A stretch of 64,000 nt of DNA from Olivibacter sp. XZL3 (lineage in GTDB: Bacteria; Bacteroidota; Bacteroidia; Sphingobacteriales; Sphingobacteriaceae), in the NCBI RefSeq assembly GCF_004368405.1, contig NZ_SBJH01000010.1, positions 62,001 through 126,000 of the forward strand. Reading direction: 5' to 3'. The notes under the pieces are model-generated. The model saw only the letters and a program-made list of their open reading frames with translations. It did no database searches and was not told the DNA's origin. Each line of letters starts with the position of its first letter. Position 1 is the first letter of the stretch. A program made the position numbers and the translations under genes. Shown piece after piece: positions 25,698-34,811 of this stretch.

Positions 25698-27092
25698 ATG
25701 AAAACTTTGATAAGCCGAATAGTCGTTACATGCGGAATCCTTACTATTTTCACAATAGATGTCTATGCACAAGGTTCAGATATTTACGGGCCTGGACTGA
25801 AAGTAAACATCGACGAGGAGGGAGAGAAGTATGTCCGTTTTCTTATCTGGAACCAGATATGGGCCCGCAGCGGCGCAAATAACCCCGGTACGATGCAAAA
25901 CGGTGTTGCGGCCGACCGGGCTTGGGATATCGGGGCACGCCGATTACGTTTTCTGGCTTATGCGCAGATATCTCCCCGGTACATGATTTTATCTCATTTT
26001 GGAATAAACAACCAAACCTTTGTAAATGGTGGGGCGTCGGGTGCAAGTGGAACAGGTGCCTATGGTCAGGGTAAGAAACCGGGCGTTTTTTTTCATGATG
26101 TTTGGAATGAATATGCCGTCGTACCGGATAAAAATCCCCTAAAGGGTACATCGAACAACTATACGTTCTATATTGGTGGTGGTCTTCATTATTGGTCGGG
26201 TTTATCTCGGATGACTTCCGCCTCCACCTTGAACTTTTTAGCCGTAGATGCACCCATTTTTAACTGGCCATTGATTGAGCAGTCCGACCAGTTTGCGCGG
26301 CAGTTTGGCTTTTACGCAAAGGGCAAATTATCCAGACTTTGGTATCAGGTGAGTTTAAATAAACCTTTTGCGACCAATATGGATCCTACGGCTGAAAATG
26401 TGGCAGTTGATCATAATACGGGTAAGCCGGGATATGGAGGTTATTTTGATTGGGAGTTCTTAGAAGCAGAATCGCAGTTGCTTCCTTTCCGTGTGGGTAG
26501 TTACCTAGGGAGTAAGCGGGTATTTAACTTGGGGGCCGGCTTTTACATTAACCCGGAAGGCACTCGGAGTATAGATGCAGAGGCTGCCGTTAAGCAACAC
26601 GATATCAGGCTGTTTTCGGTAGACGCCTTTTTGGATATACCCTTTGGGCGGGAGGATAAGCGCATGGCTTTGACCGCTTATAGCGTGTTTTACGATTATA
26701 ATTTCGGACCGAATTATTTACGGCATATCGGTATTATGAATACGGGCACCTTAGATCCCGCTTTTACCGGACAACAGGCGATGGAAGGGGCCGGAAATGC
26801 GCGGGCTATGATAGGGACTGGCCAGATATGGTATACGCAGGCGGGTTGGGTTGCACCTAAATTTTCTGCGAACAGTAAAACGCGTCTACAGCCTTTTGCT
26901 GCTTATACCTATAAAAAATTTGACGCGCATCGGCAAAGTGGCAGTTTCTGGGATATGGGGGCTAATTTATTGCTGGACGGCCAAAATGCTAAAATAACTG
27001 CGCAATATGCGAGTCGGCAGCTCTTTACCGAAGAGGGATATCGGTTTCAAAGAAAAGGGGAGTGGATTTTACAGTTGCAGATTTACCTCTAA
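25698..27092 (+). CDS. Outer-membrane porin of the acetate-type locus
   Basis: The 464-residue protein (ATG 25698; a TTG two codons earlier is less likely) has a signal peptide (MKTLISRIVVTCGILTIF...VYA, cut before QGS). The rest is rich in alternating aromatic and polar residues typical of beta strands (YVRFLIWNQIWAR, RRLRFLAYAQISPRYMILSHFG, FGFYAKGKLSRLWYQVSLNKPF) and ends GEWILQLQIYL, a barrel-like terminal strand. I take it as a general or carboxylate porin. The substrate is not readable from the sequence. It is followed by the MHS symporter after 50 nt. Confidence 0.75.
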   Translation: MKTLISRIVVTCGILTIFTIDVYAQGSDIYGPGLKVNIDEEGEKYVRFLIWNQIWARSGANNPGTMQNGVAADRAWDIGARRLRFLAYAQISPRYMILSHFGINNQTFVNGGASGASGTGAYGQGKKPGVFFHDVWNEYAVVPDKNPLKGTSNNYTFYIGGGLHYWSGLSRMTSASTLNFLAVDAPIFNWPLIEQSDQFARQFGFYAKGKLSRLWYQVSLNKPFATNMDPTAENVAVDHNTGKPGYGGYFDWEFLEAESQLLPFRVGSYLGSKRVFNLGAGFYINPEGTRSIDAEAAVKQHDIRLFSVDAFLDIPFGREDKRMALTAYSVFYDYNFGPNYLRHIGIMNTGTLDPAFTGQQAMEGAGNARAMIGTGQIWYTQAGWVAPKFSANSKTRLQPFAAYTYKKFDAHRQSGSFWDMGANLLLDGQNAKITAQYASRQLFTEEGYRFQRKGEWILQLQIYL

Positions 27093-27142
27093 CAATTAGA
27101 TGTTAATAATAATCAACGATCAATTATAAATACCAAATAAAT

Positions 27143-28720
27143 ATGATGGAACAACAAGTGTCTTACAAAAAAGTCGATAACAGAACCTTATGGAAAGTGA
27201 TCGGCGCTTCATCCTTAGGAACGCTCATCGAGTGGTACGATTTTTATATTTTCGGAAGCCTCGCAATCGTTATTTCTACTAAATTTTTTCCGGCCGATAA
27301 TCCCACAGCGGCGTTTCTCTCCACCTTGGCTACCTTTGCGGCGGGTTTCGTGGTGCGTCCTTTCGGGGCTTTGTTTTTTGGCCGTTTGGGTGATATCGTA
27401 GGGCGGAAGTATACCTTTCTTATTACCTTATTAATTATGGGGTTATCTACGTTCGCTATCGGCTTAGTACCGGGCTATGAGACGATCGGTTTCGCAGCGC
27501 CGGTTTTGGTGCTTGCCTTTCGCTTATTGCAGGGATTAGCCCTTGGCGGTGAATACGGGGGAGCGGCTACCTACGTTGCGGAATATTCAGAACCGGATAA
27601 GCGGGGATTCCGGACATCATGGATACAAACGACGGCAACTTTCGGTCTTTTTATCTCCCTGGGAGTGATTATGCTCACGAAAAGCTTGATGTCAGACGAA
27701 GCTTTTCAAGATTGGGGTTGGCGGGTGCCTTTTCTCATCTCCATCGTGATGGTGGTAATCTCGTATTTTATCCGTAAAAACATGGAAGAATCTCCACTGT
27801 TCAAGAAAGCAAAAGCCGAGGGTAAGACCAGCAGTAACCCGCTTAAAGAATCCTTTGGAAAACGTTATAATTTTAAGTTCGTATTGCTGGCTTTATTCGG
27901 CGCAGCCATGGGCCAGGGCGTGGTTTGGTATGCCGGCCAGTTTTATGCCCTTTCCTTTCTACAGAATGTATGTAAGGTGGATTTCGACCAAACGAACTAC
28001 ATGATCGGTGCCGGCTTACTAGGAGCAACGGGTTTCTTCGTTTTCTTTGGATGGTTGTCCGACAAGATCGGTCGGAAGGCCGTCATGCTAAGTGGGATGC
28101 TGATTGCTGTATTTACGTATCGCCCGATCTTCGACAAGATTTATCATGCTGCAGATCCTGCTAATAAGGTGGAGATAGGAAAGGAACAGCCGGTGGTGAA
28201 AGAAGCGGTGGATGAAGAGACGGGCGAGCGGATACGGACCACTACCCTGATCAGTAATTTTAGTGATGGCAGTTCGTTGAAGGAAATCAAGCGGGAACGC
28301 TTTGATCAAAACGCGCTAGATGCGGGTCCGAAGATCGATACCAGTAGAAGTATCCACTTGGGAAATAGTAGTTTTTGGACCATCGTATCGCTCTGTTTCG
28401 TGCTGGTATTTTATGTAACTATGGTGTACGGACCCATAGCGGCCTTTCTGGTGGAGATGTTCCCGGTGAAGATTCGCTATACATCGATGTCTTTGCCCTA
28501 TCATATCGGGAATGGTATTTTTGGTGGCTTGCTCCCGGCCGTAGCAACGTACTTGGTTGCCAAATCGCAGGCTCTGAACGATGCCGCCGCCGCTGCGGGT
28601 AATGCCTTACCTGTTGATAAGCCCTATCTGGCGGGTTTGTGGTACCCTATAATCATTGCCAGCGTGAGTTTTTGTATTGGTTTATTATATATAAGTAACA
28701 AAAAAAGAGATATCAGTTAA
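27143..28720 (+). CDS. MFS transporter, metabolite:H+ symporter (MHS) family
   Basis: The 525-residue protein has about 12 membrane helices. MHS family marks include LGTLIEWYDFYIFGSLA, FVVRPFGALFFGRLGDIVGRK, RLLQGLALGGEYGGAATYVAEY and RGFRTSWIQTTATFG. Relatives (ShiA, KgtP, ProP) import organic acids or osmolytes with protons. A hydrophilic stretch of about 85 residues (near 327-412, rich in Glu, Lys and Asp) separates the helix ending AVFTYRP from the helix beginning FWTIVSLCFV and is unusual for the family. It sits between the porin and the transporter-kinase gene, which favours a short-chain organic acid as substrate. That is inference. Confidence 0.88.
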   Translation: MMEQQVSYKKVDNRTLWKVIGASSLGTLIEWYDFYIFGSLAIVISTKFFPADNPTAAFLSTLATFAAGFVVRPFGALFFGRLGDIVGRKYTFLITLLIMGLSTFAIGLVPGYETIGFAAPVLVLAFRLLQGLALGGEYGGAATYVAEYSEPDKRGFRTSWIQTTATFGLFISLGVIMLTKSLMSDEAFQDWGWRVPFLISIVMVVISYFIRKNMEESPLFKKAKAEGKTSSNPLKESFGKRYNFKFVLLALFGAAMGQGVVWYAGQFYALSFLQNVCKVDFDQTNYMIGAGLLGATGFFVFFGWLSDKIGRKAVMLSGMLIAVFTYRPIFDKIYHAADPANKVEIGKEQPVVKEAVDEETGERIRTTTLISNFSDGSSLKEIKRERFDQNALDAGPKIDTSRSIHLGNSSFWTIVSLCFVLVFYVTMVYGPIAAFLVEMFPVKIRYTSMSLPYHIGNGIFGGLLPAVATYLVAKSQALNDAAAAAGNALPVDKPYLAGLWYPIIIASVSFCIGLLYISNKKRDIS

Positions 28721-28746
28721 GTGATCTCTCTCATCAAGAGAATTAT

Positions 28747-28974
28747 ATGGAAGCTTTAAAAAGAATTTTAGGGATTGTATGGATGCTATTGGGCCTCGCG
28801 GCAGGTTATTACTTGCTGGTAAGTCAGGCTATTCCCCAATTTCAAAGTGATAATCCGGACGACTTGGTCCCTGCGATTATCTACACCTTTATTCTGGCGC
28901 CCTTGATAACTGGAGGCCTGATTATATTTGGGTATTATGCGTTAATCGGCGAGTATAGTGAAGACCGCATGTAA
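28747..28974 (+). CDS. Small two-helix membrane protein (DUF6814-like)
   Basis: The 75-residue protein has two hydrophobic segments (about residues 8-27 and 41-65) flanking a short acidic loop (QSDNPDDLVP). I recall proteins of this kind annotated DUF6814 beside MHS transporters in Bacteroidota. It begins 26 nt after the symporter stop and ends 5 nt before the next small gene. It may be an accessory subunit of the symporter; there is no direct evidence. Confidence 0.75.
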   Translation: MEALKRILGIVWMLLGLAAGYYLLVSQAIPQFQSDNPDDLVPAIIYTFILAPLITGGLIIFGYYALIGEYSEDRM

Positions 28975-28979
28975 AACGA

Positions 28980-29168
28980 ATGGATAAGCAGAAACGAAAG
29001 AATTACCAGTTGGTACTTATCTCGTTCATCGGGATATTGTTGTTCAATTTTCCTTTATTGTCAGGGATAAGTGCCAACACGTTGTTTTTCGGCTTACCTT
29101 CTCTGTATGCGTATATTTTTGTTTGCTGGTTTGTCGTCGTTTTTATGATTTGGATGGTTTTAAAATAG
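28980..29168 (+). CDS. Small two-helix membrane protein, possible SSS-transporter partner
   Basis: The 62-residue protein has a basic start (MDKQKRKNYQ) and two hydrophobic helices (about 11-30 and 40-60) joined by NTLFFGLPSLYAY. The pattern of a small protein with an LFG-P-LY motif placed just before a sodium:solute symporter gene resembles DUF3311-type companions. It ends 15 nt before the transporter-kinase gene. The family call is tentative. Confidence 0.65.
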   Translation: MDKQKRKNYQLVLISFIGILLFNFPLLSGISANTLFFGLPSLYAYIFVCWFVVVFMIWMVLK

Positions 29169-29183
29169 TATTGGTTGATAGTT

Positions 29184-31934
29184 ATGACAGGTTGGATGAT
29201 CATAGGTATTTCTTTCTCCTATCTGTTGTTACTGTTCGGTATTGCTCATTGGGCCGAGAAACATAAAAAACGCTACCTAAATTTTTTCCATAGTCCGTAT
29301 ATATATGCATTGTCTTTAGCGGTTTATTGTTCGGCTTGGACTTTCTATGGCAGTATTGGGAGAGTCGATACGGATGGACTGGATTTTCTCACAACCTATT
29401 TAGGTCCGGTGATTGCAGCACCTTTGTTTGGGATTGTTTTGAAGAAAATGATCCGGATTTCAAAAACCCAGGGAATCAGCACCGTTGCCGATTTCATTTC
29501 TGCACGATATGGCAAAAGCTCTTTTTTGGGGGTGTTGGTCAGCGTCATTTCCCTATTAGGGGTCATACCCTACATTTCGTTGCAGATAAAAGCGATTGCC
29601 AGCAGCTTATCTATTGTGCTTTCTGATTATGCCCTTATTGGAAGCACGGCGTACATTCCCCTTTACATCACTATTTTTTTGGCCGTTTTTGTGCTGATTT
29701 ACGGCAATCGGCACATTGATTCTACGCGGCAACACATCGGGATGGTTACCGCCGTAGCTTTCGAATCAATCGTCAAATTAATGGCATTTCTAACAGCGGG
29801 AATTTTTATTTGCTATGGCCTGTTTAACGGACTGGACGATATTTTTTCCAGGGGAATTGATTTGCCTGTTTACCCGCAGCTGACTGCTTTGTCTAAGGAT
29901 AATAGTTATATCAATTGGTTTTCCATGACTGTGCTGGCCTTTTTTGCCGTATTACTGCTGCCAAGGCAATTTCAGCTTGGGGTAGTAGAGAATATTCACG
30001 AAAAGCAGGTGGACAAAGCCATGTGGATTTTTCCGATTTATTTATTGATTATTAACTTTTTTGTACTGCCGATTGCACTAGCTGGCTTTTTGTATTTCGA
30101 TGGGCAATCCTATGATGCCGATTACACCCTGCTTTTACTACCGTTGAAAGCCTCGCAGCCCTGGATCGTTATATTGGTTTACTTAGGCGGCTTCTCTGCA
30201 GCTACCGGAATGATCATCGTAGAAACTACGGCGCTCGCCGTGATGCTCTCCAATAATATATTGATGCCACTTGTCGTGGCCATCAAACCACTGAAACGCT
30301 TCGTGCTGAAAAATGCACAAGATCGACTGCGCTCTATTCGGAAATTTTCCATTGTTTTGATACTGATATTGGCTTATGGTTATTACCGTTCCATAGCCCA
30401 CAGTTTTAAACTCAGTGAATTGGGACACATTTCGTTTGTCGCCATCATCCAGTTTGCACCCTCATTATTAATCGGCATGTTTTGGAAAGATGCTACAAAA
30501 ATAGGAGCAAAAGTTGGATTGATTGTAGGTTTTCTGGTTTGGTTTTACACTTTGATCGTGCCGTCACTGGTCGAGATTAACAGGCTACCGCAGCAAATTG
30601 TGGAGGAAGGCATCTTCGGTTTGAGCTTTTTAAAACCTGCTTCTCTATTTGGTTTGACGACACTAGACACTATCCCACATGCGGTTTTTTGGAGTATGAC
30701 GTTAAACTTGCTGTCCTTCATTGCCGTGTCTGTCTATACTAAGAAGGATGCGTTGGAAACGATTCAGGCAGAGCTTTTTGTAGAGGTATTTAAATATTAT
30801 CCGACCTTTGTCCGGGGAACAGAAAGCAAAGGAGCAGACGATCCGCTTATGATCGACAAAGGTGCGGAAACGGAGGCTTTGTACAGTGAGAGGGGACCGC
30901 TGAGTACTTTGTTGGAGACCTTTTTCGGCAAGGCCGAAACAGTTAAACTTTTTAAGGAGTTTCAGCAACAGCATTCCGACAACCTGGCTCCCTTGGGCAA
31001 CCGATCCTTTTATTACTTCGTTGAACAACGCCTTTCCGGTATTATCGGATCTGCTTCCGCCAAAGTCATGATGGCCTCACTTGGTAGCGATCATCATATT
31101 GACTTACAAGAGGTGGTGGAAATGGTGCGGGAATCGCAGCAGTTGATTTCACTAAATAAAGAGTTGACTGAAACCACCGCGCAGCTCAAGCGTGCCACAG
31201 AGGCACTCGCTGCCGCCAACCAGCAGTTACAGGAAGCCGACGAAAGAAAGAACGAATTTCTGTATACGATTACCCATGAATTAAGAACTCCGCTCACGTC
31301 GATACGAGCTTTTGCAGAAATATTATACGATCATCCCGATTTGGACGACGAACAACGGAGGGAGTTTCTACAGGCTATGACTTCTGAAATCGAACGGCTC
31401 AGTAGGTTGATTACGGAGGTGCTTGATCTAGAACGTTTGGATATCATCAAAGAAGGTCTTAATTTGCAACCGTTAAGGGTGGATGCATTTATTTCGGAAA
31501 GTGTACGGGCCGTAAGCCAATTAAAAGCAGATCGTAATATCAAATTTGATGTAACCGTAGATCCCGCAATTGTGGAAGAAACAATGGCAGACATCGACCT
31601 ATTAAAGCAGGTAATGATCAATTTACTGAGCAACGCGGTCAAATTCTGCGATCAGCAAAGCGGGCATATAGGCGTAAACGTTTGGCAAGAATCGGCAAAA
31701 ATAGTTTTTGAGGTGACTGATAACGGAGCCGGTATTGAAGAAGAACTGTACGATAAAGTGTTTGAGAAATTCTTTCAGGCGACGCAGGCGAATCAGGGCA
31801 ATGCCCATGTGGGTAGCGGTTTGGGCTTGGCCATCAGTAAAAAGATTGTGGAAAGGCACGGAGGGCGCATATGGGTAGCAGCAAGTGGCAAGGCGGCAAC
31901 GAGCTTTCGATTTTATATCCCCTTATCCAATTAA
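29184..31934 (+). CDS. Sodium:solute symporter-histidine kinase fusion (CrbS-like sensor)
   Basis: The 916-residue protein (ATG 29184; a TTG three codons earlier is possible) has about 13 membrane helices in residues 1-530 of the SSS/SLC5 type, with YCSAWTFYGSIG, STVADFISARYG and LPRQFQLGVVEN. A soluble linker and a coiled coil (TAQLKRATEALAAANQQLQE) lead to HisKA with His698 in TITHELRTPLTSIRA, then HATPase boxes NLLSNAVKF, DNGAGI and GSGLGLAISKK. This layout is that of CrbS/CbrA, in which a transporter-like domain senses or carries a solute. CrbS controls acs in Vibrio and Pseudomonas, and acs is two genes downstream here. I see no PAS domain. A receiver gene follows after 13 nt. Confidence 0.92.
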   Translation: MTGWMIIGISFSYLLLLFGIAHWAEKHKKRYLNFFHSPYIYALSLAVYCSAWTFYGSIGRVDTDGLDFLTTYLGPVIAAPLFGIVLKKMIRISKTQGISTVADFISARYGKSSFLGVLVSVISLLGVIPYISLQIKAIASSLSIVLSDYALIGSTAYIPLYITIFLAVFVLIYGNRHIDSTRQHIGMVTAVAFESIVKLMAFLTAGIFICYGLFNGLDDIFSRGIDLPVYPQLTALSKDNSYINWFSMTVLAFFAVLLLPRQFQLGVVENIHEKQVDKAMWIFPIYLLIINFFVLPIALAGFLYFDGQSYDADYTLLLLPLKASQPWIVILVYLGGFSAATGMIIVETTALAVMLSNNILMPLVVAIKPLKRFVLKNAQDRLRSIRKFSIVLILILAYGYYRSIAHSFKLSELGHISFVAIIQFAPSLLIGMFWKDATKIGAKVGLIVGFLVWFYTLIVPSLVEINRLPQQIVEEGIFGLSFLKPASLFGLTTLDTIPHAVFWSMTLNLLSFIAVSVYTKKDALETIQAELFVEVFKYYPTFVRGTESKGADDPLMIDKGAETEALYSERGPLSTLLETFFGKAETVKLFKEFQQQHSDNLAPLGNRSFYYFVEQRLSGIIGSASAKVMMASLGSDHHIDLQEVVEMVRESQQLISLNKELTETTAQLKRATEALAAANQQLQEADERKNEFLYTITHELRTPLTSIRAFAEILYDHPDLDDEQRREFLQAMTSEIERLSRLITEVLDLERLDIIKEGLNLQPLRVDAFISESVRAVSQLKADRNIKFDVTVDPAIVEETMADIDLLKQVMINLLSNAVKFCDQQSGHIGVNVWQESAKIVFEVTDNGAGIEEELYDKVFEKFFQATQANQGNAHVGSGLGLAISKKIVERHGGRIWVAASGKAATSFRFYIPLSN

Positions 31935-31947
31935 AGGTGCACTTGAT

Positions 31948-32310
31948 ATGAAAAAGGTATTAATAGTAGATGACGATTCCAATATTGTTCTGTCCCTCGA
32001 CTTTCTATTGAGGAAGGCAGGGTATACCGTGTTGATTGCGCGCGACGGGGAAGAGGCGATTGAGAGTATAGAAACACATCAGCCTTTACTGGTCGTTCTG
32101 GACATCAGAATGCCTAAAGTGGATGGTTTTGGTGTGGTTCAATATCTAAAATCAAAACCATTGTTTAAACAAATAAAGATCATTATCTTGTCGGCAAAGG
32201 GGAGAGATGCAGATATTGAGCGTGCTGCCAGCTTGGGGGTTGATCAGTATATGTTAAAGCCATTTTCTACCCGTACATTATTAGCTAATATTCAACTACT
32301 TCTTGCTTAG
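31948..32310 (+). CDS. Single-domain (receiver-only) response regulator
   Basis: The 120-residue protein is a receiver domain only: KVLIVDDDSN, phospho-acceptor Asp52 in LLVVLDIRMPKVDGFG, the switch serine in IIILSAKG, and the lysine in QYMLKPFS. The frame stays open 21 codons upstream into the kinase gene, but ATG 31948, 13 nt after the kinase stop, fits the receiver start. No DNA-binding or other output domain follows before the stop, unlike CrbR, which has a LuxR-type HTH. It probably acts by protein contact. It lies between the kinase and acs. Confidence 0.92.
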   Translation: MKKVLIVDDDSNIVLSLDFLLRKAGYTVLIARDGEEAIESIETHQPLLVVLDIRMPKVDGFGVVQYLKSKPLFKQIKIIILSAKGRDADIERAASLGVDQYMLKPFSTRTLLANIQLLLA

Positions 32311-32394
32311 TTGTTTAAGGTGCGGGGGTGATTTAAGCACGGTGTAGAATAACAGTATATCAATAAATTAACAACATATAAACACAACAACATT

Positions 32395-34317
32395 ATGAGT
32401 CTTTTAAGAGTCAAATCATTTGAAGATTATAAGGAAGTTTATAAAAAAAGTGTAGAACGACCAGAAGAGTTCTGGGCCGGTATAGCTGAAACCTTTAAAT
32501 GGAAGAAACCTTGGGATAAGGTGCTGAGCTGGAATTTTAAGGATCCGGATGTAAAGTGGTTTGAAGGCGGAAAGTTGAATATCACCGAAAACTGCCTAGA
32601 TAGGCACATTGCAGAGTTAGGCGACAAGCCGGCTATCATCTGGGAACCCAATGATCCAAACGAAAACTATCGTGTTTTAAGCTATAAGCAATTATTATTC
32701 AACGTGGAGCAGTTTGCCAATGTATTAAAAAACAACGGCATTGAGAAGGGAGATAGGGTCTGTATTTACCTGCCAATGGTGCCCGAGTTGGCGATAGCAG
32801 TGCTAGCTTGTGCCCGCGTTGGAGCCATTCACTCGGTAGTATTTGGTGGGTTTTCTGCTCAATCGATTGCTGATCGGATCAACGATGCGCAGTGCAAGTT
32901 AGTGATTACAGCGGATGGCAGCTTTAGAGGTACGAAAGTCATCGAATTAAAAGATATTGTAGATGATGCGTTGGGACAATGTAAATCGGTTGAAAAGGTA
33001 ATTGTTTTGACCCGCACTCGCACGGCGGTTTCTATGATCAAGGGAAGAGATGTATGGTGGGAAGATGAGATTAAAAAGGTAGAAACACAAGGCAACCCGC
33101 ACTTCCCGGCCGAAGAGATGGATTCGGAGGATGTGCTGTTTATATTATATACATCCGGCTCTACAGGTAGTCCGAAAGGAGTCGTTCATACCTGTGGTGG
33201 ATACATGGTTTATACCGGATACACATTTGCCAACACCTTTCAATACGAACGGGGAGATGTCTACTTCTGTACAGCCGATATCGGTTGGATTACCGGCCAT
33301 TCCTACATCCTTTATGGCCCCTTGTCGCAAGGCGCAACTTCCTTGATGTTTGAAGGGATTCCAACTTATCCGGATGCTGGAAGACTTTGGGATATCGTAG
33401 AAAAGTACAAGGTCAACATTGTGTACACAGCGCCTACAGCTATCCGTTCGTTAATGGGGTTTGGTGACGATTACGTAAAAGACAAAGACTTAAGCACCAT
33501 CAAAACTTTAGGGTCTGTTGGGGAGCCAATTAATGAGGAGGCTTGGAAGTGGTTTGATGAGAAAATCGGACATGGGAAGGCTCCTATTGTCGATACCTAT
33601 TGGCAAACAGAAACGGGCGGTTTTATTATCAGTCCGATTGCCGGAATTACACCGACGATTCCAGGTTATGCGATGTTCCCGCAACCGGGAATCCAATTAG
33701 CCTTGATGGATGAGAACGGAAAGGAAATCGAAGGAAATGGGGTAAGCGGTAACCTGTGTGTTAAGTTTCCTTGGCCAGGTATGTTGAGAACGACTTATGG
33801 CGATCACGAGCGTTGCCGGAAGACTTATTTTGCCACCTACGAAAATATGTATTTTACCGGTGACGGTTGTTTAAGAGATAAGGACGGTTATTATCGTATC
33901 ACCGGTCGGGTGGACGATGTGCTAAATGTTTCGGGACACCGTATAGGAACCGCCGAAGTGGAGGATGCCATAAACCGTCATAGCGATGTAGTGGAGTCGG
34001 CAGTGGTCGGCTATCCGCATGCGATCAAAGGACAAGGCATTTATGCTTTTGTGGTGGCCGGGGAGCATTTAAAGGATGCGGACTTGATGCGTGGCGACAT
34101 CAACAAAACCGTTTCCCGCATTATAGGTGCTATCGCAAAGCCCGAGAAAATCCAATTCGTAAGCGGTTTGCCGAAAACAAGATCGGGAAAGATTATGAGA
34201 CGTATTCTTCGTAAAATCGCCGAGGGTGATACTTCTAATCTTGGCGACACTACGACCCTGTTAGATCCGGAAGTGGTAGAAGAAATTAAAAAGGGCGCGG
34301 AAGCCTTGCGCGGTTAA
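32395..34317 (+). CDS. acs: Acetyl-CoA synthetase (acetate-CoA ligase)
   Basis: Acs activates acetate with ATP and CoA to acetyl-CoA. The 640-residue length and motifs are typical: YTSGSTGSPKGVVHT (ATP binding), ADIGWITGHSYILYGPL, TYWQTETGG, the hinge region GRVDDVLNVSGHRIGTAEVE, and the C-terminal PKTRSGKIMRRILRKIA, where Lys599 is the residue usually acetylated to switch the enzyme off. It ends the porin-symporter-kinase-receiver block, separated from the receiver gene by an 84-nt A/C-rich leader without a clear terminator. Confidence 0.97.
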   Translation: MSLLRVKSFEDYKEVYKKSVERPEEFWAGIAETFKWKKPWDKVLSWNFKDPDVKWFEGGKLNITENCLDRHIAELGDKPAIIWEPNDPNENYRVLSYKQLLFNVEQFANVLKNNGIEKGDRVCIYLPMVPELAIAVLACARVGAIHSVVFGGFSAQSIADRINDAQCKLVITADGSFRGTKVIELKDIVDDALGQCKSVEKVIVLTRTRTAVSMIKGRDVWWEDEIKKVETQGNPHFPAEEMDSEDVLFILYTSGSTGSPKGVVHTCGGYMVYTGYTFANTFQYERGDVYFCTADIGWITGHSYILYGPLSQGATSLMFEGIPTYPDAGRLWDIVEKYKVNIVYTAPTAIRSLMGFGDDYVKDKDLSTIKTLGSVGEPINEEAWKWFDEKIGHGKAPIVDTYWQTETGGFIISPIAGITPTIPGYAMFPQPGIQLALMDENGKEIEGNGVSGNLCVKFPWPGMLRTTYGDHERCRKTYFATYENMYFTGDGCLRDKDGYYRITGRVDDVLNVSGHRIGTAEVEDAINRHSDVVESAVVGYPHAIKGQGIYAFVVAGEHLKDADLMRGDINKTVSRIIGAIAKPEKIQFVSGLPKTRSGKIMRRILRKIAEGDTSNLGDTTTLLDPEVVEEIKKGAEALRG

Positions 34318-34432
34318 CAGATTCGCAGTAGACCCGCTCCGATTTCTTTACTTTTTTCGCCAAACAATCGCTCTTTACCGTTGTTTAATTAATAAACGAA
34401 CAAGATTGTTTACCTATTAAAAACGAGTTAAA

Positions 34433-34618
34433 ATGAGCAATTTGAAGTTAAAAGGAATGTGGAACGAAGTAAAAGGTAAGGCAAAACAAAGTTACGCCGA
34501 TTTAACGGACGATGATTTGATGTACGAGGAGGGAAAGGAAGATGAATTAATCGGTCGCTTGCAGAAAAAGACCGGAAAAACAAGAGACGAAGTTGTCGAT
34601 TGGTTAAACAGCCTTTAA
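34433..34618 (+). CDS. CsbD family stress-type protein
   Basis: The 61-residue protein matches the CsbD family: [19 protein letters not shown] followed by an acidic middle ([14 protein letters not shown]) and a [14 protein letters not shown] helix. Such proteins are induced by general stress in several bacteria; the biochemical role is unknown. It stands alone between acs and surE with a terminator after it. Confidence 0.93.
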   Translation: MSNLKLKGMWNEVKGKAKQSYADLTDDDLMYEEGKEDELIGRLQKKTGKTRDEVVDWLNSL

Positions 34619-34640
34619 ACATTTCCACCAATAGATTATT

Positions 34641-34677
34641 AAAGGGAGAACGGTGTTCAACATCGTTCTCCCTTTTT
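34641..34677 (+). terminator. Terminator after the csbD-like gene
   Basis: A long stem formed by AAGGGAGAACGGTGTT and AACATCGTTCTCCCTT (one G-T pair, almost no loop) ends in a run of five T. It starts 23 nt after the stop codon. Confidence 0.92.
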
Positions 34678-34799
34678 ATTTGCTGCTTCAGAGCAGACGG
34701 ATTCGCACTTGAAATTCGCGCTTGAAAGCATCGATGCCGTTCTCGACTGATCGGTTCTTCCTTATTAAAAACCCGTGCTTATTATAGACGCGGTTTTAG

Positions 34800-34807
34800 T
34801 ATCTTCG
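34800..34807 (+). promoter_or_regulatory. Promoter -7 element abutting surE
   Basis: TATCTTCG differs from TAnnTTTG at one base and lies only 4 nt before the surE ATG. If used, transcription would begin at or near the A of the start codon, giving a leaderless message. Confidence 0.4.
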
Positions 34808-34811
34808 CAAC

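Noticed and set aside
25843-26253. 136-codon minus-strand frame in the porin gene
   Set aside because: Antisense to a signal-peptide-bearing barrel protein; the His/Arg-rich translation is typical of a shadow frame.
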